From Sitta carolinensis (Eukaryota > Chordata > Aves > Passeriformes > Sittidae), in contig JAVUNC010000006.1 of the NCBI GenBank assembly GCA_032173965.1, positions 34,939,870 through 35,003,869 of the forward strand: 64,000 bases of DNA, in the 5' to 3' direction. The translations under genes and the position numbers were made by a program. The notes under the pieces were generated by a model. The model worked only from the letters and a program-made list of their open reading frames with translations. It was not told where the DNA came from and made no database searches. Positions 25,046 through 37,010 of this stretch are shown in pieces. The number at the start of each line of letters is the position of its first letter. Within the stretch, counting starts at the first letter, position 1.

Positions 25046-26057
25046 TCTTAGTTGTTTAGTTGGGTGTTGTTGCCTTTGCCCATGCAAGTGCTGTTACTTA
25101 GTATTTCATTTACTAAAATTGAAGCTCTGGTCAGTTATCAAGGAAAACCATTTCCATTTTTTACGACTTCATAAGCTTGTTACTGTAATAGAAATATATG
25201 ATAGCTAAGTTTATTCAGGCAGGGCTTTCCTGTAATTGGTATGGCACATGAAAGAAAATCAGAATGAAAGACCTTGGCCCTGTGATACCCAGTGTCTGAA
25301 TTTAACATGTCTAAACAGGACCCCTTAGATTATTTTTTTCTTTTAATTTTCAAAAACTATAAGAATGTTGAATTACTTGTGTTATGATAATAACTCAGAG
25401 CCACATACAGCACCTCTCACTCTCAAAATACTTTCAAGCATTGTCTTATGTCTAATTAAATTACAAAGCATCCCTTCTGGCAGGTTTGGGTGAGCACCAG
25501 TACCCCTGGCTTAAATGGAGAGTTTGAGCAACTTCTTCAGTGAGCCTGCACCTGACAGATGTGGCAGGAGCCACAGGATTGCAGAGCCCTCCTTGATTCC
25601 TGCATACTTTATAAATACTCACCTTGAGGAAGATTCCCATCATAATCTAGACATGTGCCCCAAAATAGTTATTCATTATCGGCTTGTACATTTTGGACAT
25701 GGAGTCTCCAATGAATGCAAAATTGCATGGTCTCTCAGTTGGACAGGAAACTTGCCATAGGTTTTCTTTGCTGGTAATGGACATTTACTGCAGGATTGCT
25801 TTACAGAAGGCCAGAAATAGGCAGGTATTAGAGGGTGTGAGGGACCTTCTGCACTTGTCCAAATAAGATGCATATCATGACCAAGGAGTGGAGAAAGGAA
25901 TTGGGGAATAATGGGTTATCTGTGAGAAGTGGTTATAAATCCCATTAGCACTTCCATGACTAGAGTGTATCTCTTTTATCTCCAGTAATCTGTATGAGTC
26001 ATGGTTACTGTGTAAGAGCTGAGCTAGCTTTCATGTTTCAAGCCCCAGTGACACATT

Positions 26058-26090
26058 CAGTCGTGGGTTCTCAAACTTTGGCATGTGAAT
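26058..26090 (+). mobile_element. Possible hAT-Charlie terminal remnant
   Basis: The phrase gggttctcaaactttggc, preceded by cagtcgt, resembles the conserved CAGTGGTTCTCAAACTTT end of old hAT-Charlie DNA transposons, with a small insertion. No partner terminal repeat was found nearby, so only a short fossil end could remain. Confidence 0.25.
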
Positions 26091-29000
26091 TCTGAAATTT
26101 CTGCCAGGACACTACGAATATCTCAGGTGTTGTCCCTTGAGTGTCTGTACTGGCAGCTGGGGCTGCACGTACATGTGCAGATCCCCCTGCCCATACAGCT
26201 GTTCGAGCAGTCACATAAGCAAGTATGAGGTCTCTAATTTCCTGCAGTATTTTCTCTATTTAAAGTACTTTAATCACAGAGCTCTCAAATTAAGTAGTTC
26301 ATGCACTTTGGAATTGAAGAGACTGCCTTGGAGAAACTCTCCAACTGCAGCTGAATTAATGCTAACCAGGCCTGAGGATTGCTAGAAATAAATAATGAGT
26401 GGATGAGGGGCTGAGAAACCTGGCAGAGTTTCAGAATGCAGAGGTGGGGTGGCTGGGGAGCATTATCTTATCTAAATGGTAATTTTCATTCTGTACGTTA
26501 ATTAAAACACATAAGTGTACAAACTAGTATTTAGGAAGTCTTTTGGAGGATCTTTTCCTAAGGGGATGTTTTGCGAGTAAATTGTGAGTTGTACATGCCT
26601 GCTAGTGCAGCCTGTTAGAACTGCGCTGAAGCAAATAGTCCAAATTATATTCCCTCTTTAAGCAATGGGATCTTATATATGTTGATAGTTTGGGAGAACT
26701 GTTCTTATTTTGTTCATAAATAGTACATTTTGAATATCATCATGTCAGAGTAAGAACAAAACCATGTTCATGAATCAGTAGAGATGAACAATGTGACATT
26801 GAGGAATCTGATTCAAGAATACAGAAACAAGTCATCAGTTTCAAAAGAAAATTTTCTGTAGGAATTAAGACATTTTGCATATTTCTTTACTTACCATGAA
26901 GACTGCTTAAACAGACTCATGAACCAGTTTGGATGAGTTAAACTAAATATTACTGTCTGTTTATTGTAGGTGTAGAAACAAGATTCCCATTCAGTAATCA
27001 GAAAGTATTTACATGACAGGCATGTTTTTTGTTATCTTGTCAGTTGTGGGGCTTTTTGCTGTCTTACTGTACATTCATGACAGATTTGTATTCATTCTTG
27101 CTTCTGTGTAACATCCCTTTGTCTGCATTTGAGTGGAATGATCTCCTGCCCTGGAAGAGATAGCTACTGCTGATATTTTACTGGTTACTATGCATTATTA
27201 TAGAACACAGGTGCATGTCACTTCAAAAAACAAACAAACACAACAAATCCCCCTACAAAATGTTTCTCACTTGAAAAACAGTAGAATTTCTCAGCTTTGT
27301 AGTATTTGCAATGACCTCTGGTGCAGCAAGTGAATAACAATGAGAGCCAAAGAACAGTCTTCCACTAGGTTTAGAGGCAGGGATTTTGGTTTTTAAACTT
27401 TTGCAAAGGGACAGATATTTCCTGTCATGGGTAGAAGTTACAAGTGCATATGTGGAATTAAAAGGGATTTGGAAATTAAATGCTACCCTCTGCCCCAAAT
27501 ATGAAATTGCGTGTGGCTTGCCTGGGCATTTCAGGAAAATCCACTGATCCACTATCCTAATCTTATCCAAATAATTAGATTTGGATTAAGGTAGGCTATA
27601 GTCATCAAAACCAGAACAGGTAGAGATAATTTTTGTCCACTCCGAACCCTCTCTTATTATGCGTAGGGTTTCTTTCCTATTTATAAACCTCTGTATCTTT
27701 CACTTCAATGATTAATATACAGGCAGAGACCAAAAGTTATTAAGGCTAGAAACAGACAAAAAGATAAATGCTGACCTATCTAATTGGCTCTTGAAACCTG
27801 AAATATTTACCGCTCAAAGGATTTATAATGTTTGTAGAATGATTTGTCATCAAAACTAAGTATTTCTTGCTTCTTCATGAAGCCATGCTAACCTCAGATG
27901 AATGAATATCTGTTGGTGCCTCCACATAATGAATTTTTTTGGCATCACAGTAGAAAGAAATTTAACTTCCAACCGATTCACGATAAACTTCAGTAGCCAA
28001 GTATACTTTACTGTTGGTGTCCTCGCTTGCTTTGCTAAGTGCAGTCGTGGCTGGAAATGAATGGTTCGCTTCTTTATCTGAAGTCTTTGGCACCAGGAGT
28101 CAAGACGTAATCATTCTCTGCATTGATGGGTAGCAGAGCATAATGGATCTCTCAAAGCTGACAGGGTGGTATTTTGTTGTTTGCACATGTTCTCTGGAGT
28201 TACTGGAGAGGGCTATAAAACCTGTGATTCTTTGCTCTACTGTGGATTTGGGATTTTCAAGTCTGCCTCTGGGGTGGGTGGAGGTTGTTCTCTGCTGGTT
28301 CTGAAGCTGAGCTGTCTGGTAGTACCCTAGAAAGCATGACTGTCACCACCGAGAATGTGCTTGTTTTAACTGTATTCTGCAAAGCAGCTAGGATTAACTC
28401 TATGCATCGCATTGTATTACAACACATTTTATTAACAGAGAATAGTAACTTCAGCATTTCACTGACAAATCTGTAGTCTCTCCTCACAGTAAGGACTCAG
28501 TAAATGTGATGAAATGGATTGCCTTTGTTGGAGTGTTGGCCTGTGAAAAGAATGCCAGAAAGTACTGTACTTTTACAAAGAGGAGGAAGATAGACAAGCA
28601 TAAAAACCCAAAAAAGACCTTTCCTATAGCTTTGTTGCTGTGATAAATGCAGTGCATTCCAGGGACTTAGGAAAGTGAGTCTTCAAAACTGGCCTAACAC
28701 AGAAAAATGTAAAGGCACTGAGCTAAATCCTGAAAAGTGAGTAAAATCACTTCGACTTTAAAAGGAGTGGTAAGCTATCCTACTGGGCCCCTGATTGATT
28801 AATGAACATTGATGTTCCAGAATCAAAGTATTCCATGTAAACTCATTCTTCAGTATTATATAACAGCTGAGGATTTTAGGAGAGTTATGACGTAAAAGCC
28901 TGATGCCTATTTAATAAACTGATCACTAATTACACTTAATTTACTTCTGGGGTGAAATGAAGAGTGGCTATGCAGCTCTTTTCATTTTAATTGCAGCATC

Positions 29001-31425
29001 TGTTGCAAGCCCGTGTTTCTCTTCCTTGCTGCAGTGATGCTATAGTGTGTTTTTGGCAGTGCTTTGTCATGGCTTGATTGTATTTTGGAGGAATGATACA
29101 TGCCCATGCCATGAGGAACTGACTGGTTTGCTCAAGGATAACTGTTTTGGTCATGGTTTCCTAGCTATGCTTTCCCTTTTTTGTCCTGTCATTTCTACCA
29201 CTTCCAGTTAAATCTCATAGAGGAAAGAATCAGTCATTGTACCAGTCTTATAAAAAAATATGTTTCTAGGTAAATTATGATTAAATTTGCTCAGAACCTC
29301 TGGTGTGGCTCGCAAAGGAATCCATCTGTACCTAGCAAATTCCCCAAAAGCTTCAAATAAGGTGCCAGCTACTTAAAGTTTGGGACTAGCTATCAGCTGT
29401 GTATTTGAATCTGCCATGTACTATGACAGAGACTTCAACTGTGAACTTGCTCTGAAGTGAGTAGGCTCACACTCAAAATATTTGAACTTCAGAATTGTCT
29501 CAATTCCTGCAGCAACCGTTGTCTAGTTAGAAGAATGAGCATTTTATAGTTACACTTTCCAAGGCATGAATGTCTGACCTAAAAGGACAATCGGCACAAG
29601 CATTGGTAGAGAAGGAAGAGTTAGTACCTTACCTGCTATCAAGTTAGCAATGACCCAAAGCACTACAAGGAAGTTCAGTTAAAAAGGAAAGAAAGTCAGT
29701 ATTATCTTGTTGAACTAAAACCAGAACATCTTACAGCTGCATTTCTTCCTGAAAAATCTGGGTTTTTTCCAAGAATAATTAACCCCAAACTTTGCAAAGA
29801 CCTGAGTTTTTTGTTATTCAAAGGTAAGTATATAAAATTTTCGTTTCCTGAGAGAGTAAACAATTACAAGGTAATGATACTCCAGGTTTGATCGTAATTC
29901 CTGCAGTTTTTTTCTCCTGTGGCCATTAGTGGAACAAAAGCAAATACCTTGCTCTTTCTTGAGCTGGTGGTGTGAGACAGTGTGCACAGCAAACATTGCT
30001 GGATGTTGGTAAGAGCAGTTTGGGGCAATTTTGACCAGTTCTTTTTAGGTGGAAAACATTATACTTCCTCCTCCACCAACCCTTTGATAGTGTTGCTTTG
30101 CTTAGTTTTTTGGGGAGTCCTGGTTTCATACAAAGACACTAAATAAGGAAAACCACATGCACAAGTTTCGCACGTGTCTGTTTGATACAGAGAAGAGTGT
30201 TCAGGTGTTGCTGTGTCTAAATACAAGTTTTAATTGTTTTCTTTCTTATATAAAGGGCCTTCAGGAAGTGATATATCAGCTGATAGAGCAGAATGAAAGC
30301 TTCACGTACACAGTGTGTGAATACTGGTACTGAAGCCACTTCTTAGTTACCCATTATCATACCAACCTGCATGTCTGGTACACATTGCAATGATCACCCT
30401 GGGGTAATTCATGGGTGCTGGAAACACCAGCAGTGATGTTCCTCTGTATCACATGACAAACCAACTGTTCAGTCCCTGGAAGTTTGTGGAGTTACAGGAG
30501 CTTTCACCAAAGGATTTAAGACTCTATGTGTTCTCAGTAAAAGAAATTTTAAGAAAACTTTCCCATAAGGACCAAGAATTTGCTGTGGTAGTGCTGACAC
30601 GTGCCCTTCATGTAGCTGTAGTTTGAACAGGCAAAACTGAGCTTGTTTCATAATACTGGCATTAACTGGGGGCTTTGAGCTTAATTAGGGCATGTATGTT
30701 GTAGTATGGATTGCAGGAGGGGAAAAGTTTCCAATATTTAATCATATTTGTACAACTTTTTATACAATAATTACGTGTTTTAGTCTGAACATCAAGTTAT
30801 ATTGGGAAGTAAATGGCATAGGCTGAGTCTGAATTTTAAGTGTGAGCAGTGTTTAGAAAGCAATTAACACAGAGAGGTGTACTGGGTGATAAATGGGGGA
30901 GGAGGCAAGCGACTGAAAATGCAGTGATACTGCTGTAAGAGTCTCCTGTTCAGGAGATGCAGTAGGCAAGCGACTCATGCTTTGCCTGCATTTCTGCTGG
31001 CCTTTTGCACAAGACAAATCTTGGGGCAGCACAGTGTACACAAGGCTTTGACTGGCAGCCTTGATTTTTCCCAGTGGCTTTCCTTTGCCCGCAGTAAGGA
31101 TGAGTGTTTAATTACATAAACATAATTTACTGAATGTAACATAATCAGTTATAAAAAGTTTAGGTTTTACTGTGGGTTTGGAAGACATTAAAGAAGTGAG
31201 ATTCTTACAGGTCTAACTTTTTCCCCCCAGTGACTCATGAACCTGTATGCTGAACTCTGACAGTTGTACAATTTACAGCTGAAAATAAATAGGGTGCAAC
31301 TTGGAAGAGGTTGCAGCAGTACTGTCAGGTTATCTAAGGGGCCTTTTGACTACTAATCAACTTAAATATTTTCTTTGTATGCACTTCTGTTGCTGGTGCA
31401 GGTGTGTCTGATTGCCAGTCAAGTT

Positions 31426-31442
31426 ACAGGGGGCAGCACGTG
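31426..31442. promoter_or_regulatory. Possible CTCF-like core overlapping CACGTG
   Basis: ACAGGGGGCAGCAC matches the right half of the CTCF core (AGGGGGC followed by AGC), but the upstream CCA is replaced by TTA. A CACGTG E-box (31437-31442) overlaps its end. The site is weak on sequence alone. Confidence 0.2.
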
Positions 31443-33730
31443 TACAGGAGCAGAACAGCCCCCCGTGGTTTTTATTTAGTTGGATCTTTCAATCAAGCAT
31501 TTCCCTTCCCTCTAGAACTGACAGAGCTTGACGTAATAGAATTTGTGAAGTAAATTTAGAGAGATGCAATGTGTGATGAGTCACTACTTCAGTTAATTCA
31601 GTAAATCCTTTCTGTATTTTAAAATGTTTATTTTGTCTGTAACCTAAAAACTCTTCCAAAATGCTGGGCTGGTTTTAATCCTTTATGGTGTTCAGGAAAG
31701 AGAATGATTTACTGAAAATAGGGAAAGTAAATTATGATTTCATTTGCTAAAAGAAAGAAAACTAAGTTTCTGTATTGTATTGAAAACTAAGTTCTTTAAA
31801 GACCTTCCAGATTTTAATGCTTCTTTCTAATTCTTGCAAGTGCAATAGAAATGATTTAATATGTGAAGCACCAATGTTTTGAAATATGAGTCACTTTTAA
31901 AAGCATTGCTGCAATTACTGTATTTAAAAGTACTTATTTGGAAATAATTCAGAGCTTTTTATTTCACTTTGTGAATTGTGCTATATTTTGTTCTACAAGA
32001 AATGCAGATCTGTAGCTGTACTTCCTGACCACTAGGCTTGGGTAGATTTGTCTCAGTGTTTATCAATGTGGTTTTGCAGTTAAATTCTCCTTCCAGATAC
32101 ACCGTGTACCACCAAAAAAAAAGCGTTTTGCTGGCACAGCTGCATTTACTAAGTAGAGTAACTTACTTCACAAGCATCATCAAATACAAATTGGCATGTG
32201 GTGACTCTTCATGTTGCACTGTCCCTCGCTTGAGCCTTGGTAGTTGCTAAGAACTGGCTATGAGCTGGTACCTTGGGACTGTGAGACTGGGATCATGCCC
32301 AGCCCTGCTGCATTCTGCTCACCCCTTGCTTCATCCACATGGATTTGTCCCTCACTGGCGATGGGGCAGGATTTTGGTGCACTTAGGGACCCATCAGCAA
32401 TATGCCAGCTATAACTGTGGAAGTTGAAATTGACAAGTATATTAATGTATTATTTATTAATACTAAAACTGGAAAATATATTAGTTTTTTAACTGCTGAA
32501 CAGGTAACGGGTATTTGGCTGTGCAGGTAAGACTGCCTTTTAGTGAGGAACTCTCACTATTTAAGCCATTTGAGAGCACAGTGATAAGTATAAGCAATAA
32601 GCAAGACTCCATAGCTATAGATTTGATCATATCTGTGATGGAAAGTTATTGCTGGGAAAGACTGTGTCTTCTGACACAGTGCTGCGTACCTTGCCTTTGT
32701 TCGTGTGGTTTGTTGGCTCTTTTCTGTCTTGCAACAAAAGCTACTCCAGGCCATTGTTGCTGAAAATGGAACACAAGTTTGAATCCAAAAGCCTTTCTGA
32801 ACTTGAAGTTCCATCAGTCACCAAGGAGGGCAGAAAATCAGTGCTGCTTGTGGCAGTGTACCAAGAAACAGGGAATAGATTTGACTCAGTGTCAGAAAAG
32901 GAGGTTACAAAGATTGCCTATGCCATTAGTTATGGTGGAGTTGATTTAGGAGCAAAGATGCTATATACATTTGTAATCCATTGCTTATATCGTTGAGAAG
33001 TACATTTTAAGTTGTCATTTCTCTGCCATAATTAGTTTAGAATACAGGTGTAAAGGAATAAGGCTTGGATTGGATGGTTTTTCAAGTCTTTGCTTATTAA
33101 TATGTTTTTAAATGTTTTGTTTTACATTGCCAGTCTGAAGGGCAGATAAAGTTAACATTGCAACAGCTACCCTGTATAGGTATATGATGAACATAATTTT
33201 GTAAATATCAGGGATCTTCTAGTGTTTTATGGAACTTAACATAAAGACACATTCCTTGCCAAAACTTCCTTTCTGCTGGGCTTCTCTCTAATGCAATTTC
33301 CATCAGTGAAAGAATAAAGACACCATGCCATTTTGCTTGGCAGTGCACAAAGGAAAAGAAGGTTGGGTGTGGGGTTGAGAGTATTATTTCTCAGCTACTT
33401 CACACAAAGAAATACTGTAGTGCTTTCAGAAATCTCTTGGTACAAATGCCTGCTGTCACAGGCAATCAGTGTTATGCCATTTTGACACAGCTGTATGGAA
33501 TACTTCGGTATGTTGTAAGATTGTTGCCCTGGACTTAGTACAGGAGGTCTTTAACTGGGCAAGAGATGTGTGTTGGATTTTTCACACTCACATGATTGCT
33601 AATAGTGGAGTGAGAATGGTTTCAGTGAGCAGCTCTTGGAAACAGTGTTGTCCAACACAGTGCACTTAAAGAACACTCTCACCTAGTGCAGAGCTGCTTG
33701 GAGATAAACTCAGTCTTGGAAGGACTAAGA

Positions 33731-33756
33731 CTGTCTGTCTGTCTGTCTGTCTGTCT
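33731..33756 (+). repeat. (CTGT)n microsatellite, 6.5 units
   Basis: Uninterrupted tetranucleotide CTGT/GTCT repeat of 26 bp. It is likely length-variable. Confidence 0.95.
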
Positions 33757-36247
33757 TTGGGTCTGTGCAGTCATGGTGTACTGTCATACAGGAGAGGGTA
33801 AGAGACAGCCTCTACCATTTGCAGAGCACTCACGTTGGCTTGGCCTTCTGATTTTGTCAGTGTGTCTTACCACAGTCCTGATAGTTTAAAATTGGGTTGG
33901 TTGGTCTTCACCTAGTTTCAATTTAAACACAGCAGCATGTTTTGAATGTTGAATGCTCCATCTTAAAAGGGTTACAAACAGCTGGACACTTTGGGAGCTT
34001 GTTATTTCAAGCCTTTATGTCCATAACAGATGTCTGTCCTACCAGTGCTTACCAATGCAGTAAGTTTGACTGTAGACCATAGAGTGCATGGCTCTGTGTG
34101 GTGCTGGCAGAAGTGTTTCCTTCTAGTTCTCTTAGCAGTAGCCAAGGTTTTACTGTGTAGAAGAACTGAACACTCACTTTGGAGGGGTGAGGAAGGAAGA
34201 AGCCAGAGAGCCACAAGCTCTGCCTAGAGCAGGCAGTGCTGCTGCCAAAGAAAGAACAGCCTTGACCACAAGCAATTACCCTGGTTCAGCAGCTGCCTAA
34301 AGAGGTCAGGAGGAGAGACTATGCTATGTGCTTGGCATGCACTAAAGTTGTTCTGCTGTTGTAACCCCACACGGAGGAAAAGCAGAAGGTAAAGAGCTGA
34401 AGTTCCCCATGGCTGTTGGCATAAACATATGCACATGGACATGCTTCATGCTTGGTGACTTAGATCCCTGTTGCCCTCTTTCAAATGATCTGTGTAATAC
34501 TGAAAATGAGATAACAGTAAATAAAATGCTCAGCCTATTTTGCAACTGTCAATAAACAAGTGTCTTCATTTTATGTTATGTGCACACATGTGGTTATCAG
34601 ATGTTTCCTGTAGTCCTGCTGTTTAATGCTTTGGACGCCTATCCTTTTGGGATGAACACATGAATTTTCTCTCCTAATTACAAATTGTATTGCTTAAGCT
34701 AGTTTAGTCATTGTAAGAATGGCCATTACTTCATTAATGTGTGAAAAGAAAGAAAGACTCAGCTCACTGTACTTCTGGTCACAAGTATTTTGAGGGCAGG
34801 TGACTTTATTCCCACACATAAAATTTGAATACACTGTCTTCTTTATGCTCAAAACATGAAAGTTCTTCCTTGGTTGACTTACTGTGAGAACAACCTCTAG
34901 ATCTGTCTCTTTGACATAAAAGAGAAACTTAAAATTTTATCCAACTTATTTGTGTTATATTGAATTCCATCAGATTTTATTGGCTTTCTTTCATTTTTCA
35001 GTTTTCAGGAAAGTGGTTCATTTAAAATTTATTTTTAAGGTATTTTTTCTTGATGTTGATTCAGTATTGCAGCCTGTTCTATTTGAAGTATGCCTCTGAT
35101 ACATGCCCAATACATCATGTTGTCATGCCGAGAGGGGAGAGAATGTTTGGAGATTCAAGAGGAGGTGCAGGCCCGTCTGTACATTTTCATATTTGTTTGC
35201 TTTTTCGTTCATATCAGCCATTCAATGTCCAATGCCAGTTTTGGTTTTTTCATGCATGAAGTTGAGGAAACACATCAATATATGTGATTCTTACGTATTT
35301 TGAAACAGAATTGGTGTACTTGCTTGCTAGTATATTCCAGGAAAATTGCATAGGCATTGCTTGATGAAAACAACTGATTTTGCCTCTGGGTATCCCATTT
35401 TATTTACAGCAAGAAGGGGAGTTGTGATGTGTGAGTGAAGGGCACTCTATTTGTGTGAACTGTTTCCTTTTTTCGTCTTTCATTCTGGTGTTTCCCTGCT
35501 ATTTTGTTTGTCCTCTTCATTTATATATGGTCAACTTAACAGTTTTCTTCAACAGAGTCTGAGGTTTTGCACCTCCATTTTTGTGCTTTCTTTTGCATTT
35601 CCTATTAAAAGAAGCTCCTCTATGTTTATAGGTAGTTTTGCAGCTTTGCTCGAACTGGGAGGGCACAAATCCTGTACACTGAGGTGAACTGTAACTTTGT
35701 GTTTAACCTGGGTCCAGGTTTAACTTTGTTTGCTTTTAAACATGGTTCCTGGTTTACTTTCATAGTAAAGTCTTGCTGGCTATTTCTCTGCAAGTACACC
35801 ATGTTCATTTATATTTGCTGTTGGCGTGGATGTAGACTACGACTAACACAGTAAGAAGAAAGGTTTTTATCAATATTTATATAAGGTGTGTGGTTTATTT
35901 TTCCGCACTGGACGTGTTGTTAAATAAGAACCACTGTAGCTCAGTGTTACTTCTAGGTGAGTTCATAAAAGAATACACGTCACTTAAAGGACCAGGTGGG
36001 GTTTTTTTTCCCTAAACTGTTGCAGGGAAAGTATTGTTCAGTATATAATGTGTTAGACTGCAGTGTCTAGATGGAAAGAGAGATATGTATGATACTCTGG
36101 AGACATGTATACAATTAGTTCTGGGGATGCAAGAGTGAGTTACAGTTTGTGGTAATCTGTGTATTAAAAGAGGTTTGTGTTATTTTCTTAAACAGATGTA
36201 GATTCCTTTAACCAAATCGAAGTATTTCTGGAAGTGCATTTTTCCTC

Positions 36248-36279
36248 CCCTCGCGTAGAACATCCTGCACTTGCGAGGG
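36248..36279. repeat. 7-bp GC-rich inverted repeat
   Basis: CCCTCGC (36248-36254) and GCGAGGG (36273-36279) flank an 18-nt loop, in otherwise AT-rich sequence about 0.45 kb before the CpG patch. Confidence 0.7.
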
Positions 36280-36709
36280 CAAAGCAGGCAGGTACAAGTT
36301 ACCTTAGCATGGCACAAGAAACATTGATTGCTCCTGCATATTACCTATAGCTTTGGTTTTGTTTTGCCTCATACTTGGATTGATGTGGGGGACTTTGGGA
36401 CTGCCTTCCTGCTTTGGTGGCTAGCTCCTTCCACACAGGCTGGGTCTGAGTTTGCCACCAGCTGGAAGTTCTGTGAGGAAGAGGGATGTGCAATTCCAAG
36501 TTGGTTGACAACTGCTTAAAAGGAGAGGTAAATGCTGAAAAAAACAGGGCTGCCTCCTGTCTGGCTAAGCGAAATCAGGCCAGATGGGTATTTCAGTCAA
36601 ACAGAACACATCCCTCAGAGTGATTTAAAGCACAGTCTGAAGCCAAGTGCAGGGGGTGGAGAAGAGGTCTGTGATGAACAGATTATTTCATCCAGCATCT
36701 GCAAGAGTC

Positions 36710-37010
36710 AGGGCGTCTCACTCTCTTCCGTGTTATTTTGTTTCGTCTTTAAGAAAGGTGTCTTTAAAGTGTGGCAATGCTCTCTGTCCTGCCGGGGTGA
36801 TGGCTGCAGTCCTCTGTGGTGGTGGACTGCTGCCGGTTGCCATGGTAATAAAAGACCTCCCCAGCCGAGGCAACGCTCCATCGCTCCATCGCTGTGTCTT
36901 CCCTGGGAATTGGCTATGGCGGCAGAGACGTCTTTCCCTGCTGGGGAGCTGAGCTGTCTTTGAGTCTCTCATGGGTGATTGAAATGTACTGACCCTACCT
37001 GACGCGACTG
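36710..37010. promoter_or_regulatory. CpG-enriched intronic patch with RFX X-box, ATTGG and YY1-like motifs
   Basis: I count 13 CpGs in about 292 bp (36714-37006) in otherwise CpG-poor surroundings. The patch holds GTTGCCATGGTAAT at 36836-36849, 13 of 14 positions of the palindromic RFX X-box. It also holds ATTGG near 36909 (inverted CCAAT box, NF-Y type) and ATGGCGGC near 36916 (YY1 core). An 8-bp tandem CGCTCCAT occurs twice at 36874-36889. The mixture is typical of vertebrate promoters and strong enhancers. An unannotated internal FOXN3 promoter, a noncoding transcript start or an enhancer are all possible. Confidence 0.4.

Noticed and set aside
30256..30332. Acceptor-like ttcttatataaag followed by an open stretch G-L-Q-E-V-I-Y-Q-L-I-E-Q
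   Set aside because: It ends in a stop (TGA after W-Y) with no good donor, and the peptide matches no family I know. A chance open frame is likelier.
35705..35735. GTTTAACCTGG/CCAGGTTTAAC looked like an 11-bp palindrome
   Set aside because: Exact pairing covers only 7 bp on each side; the outer bases do not complement.
36532..36963. 143-codon open frame over the CpG patch
   Set aside because: CpG-rich DNA has fewer stops by composition. The translation has no family resemblance and all frames are similarly open.
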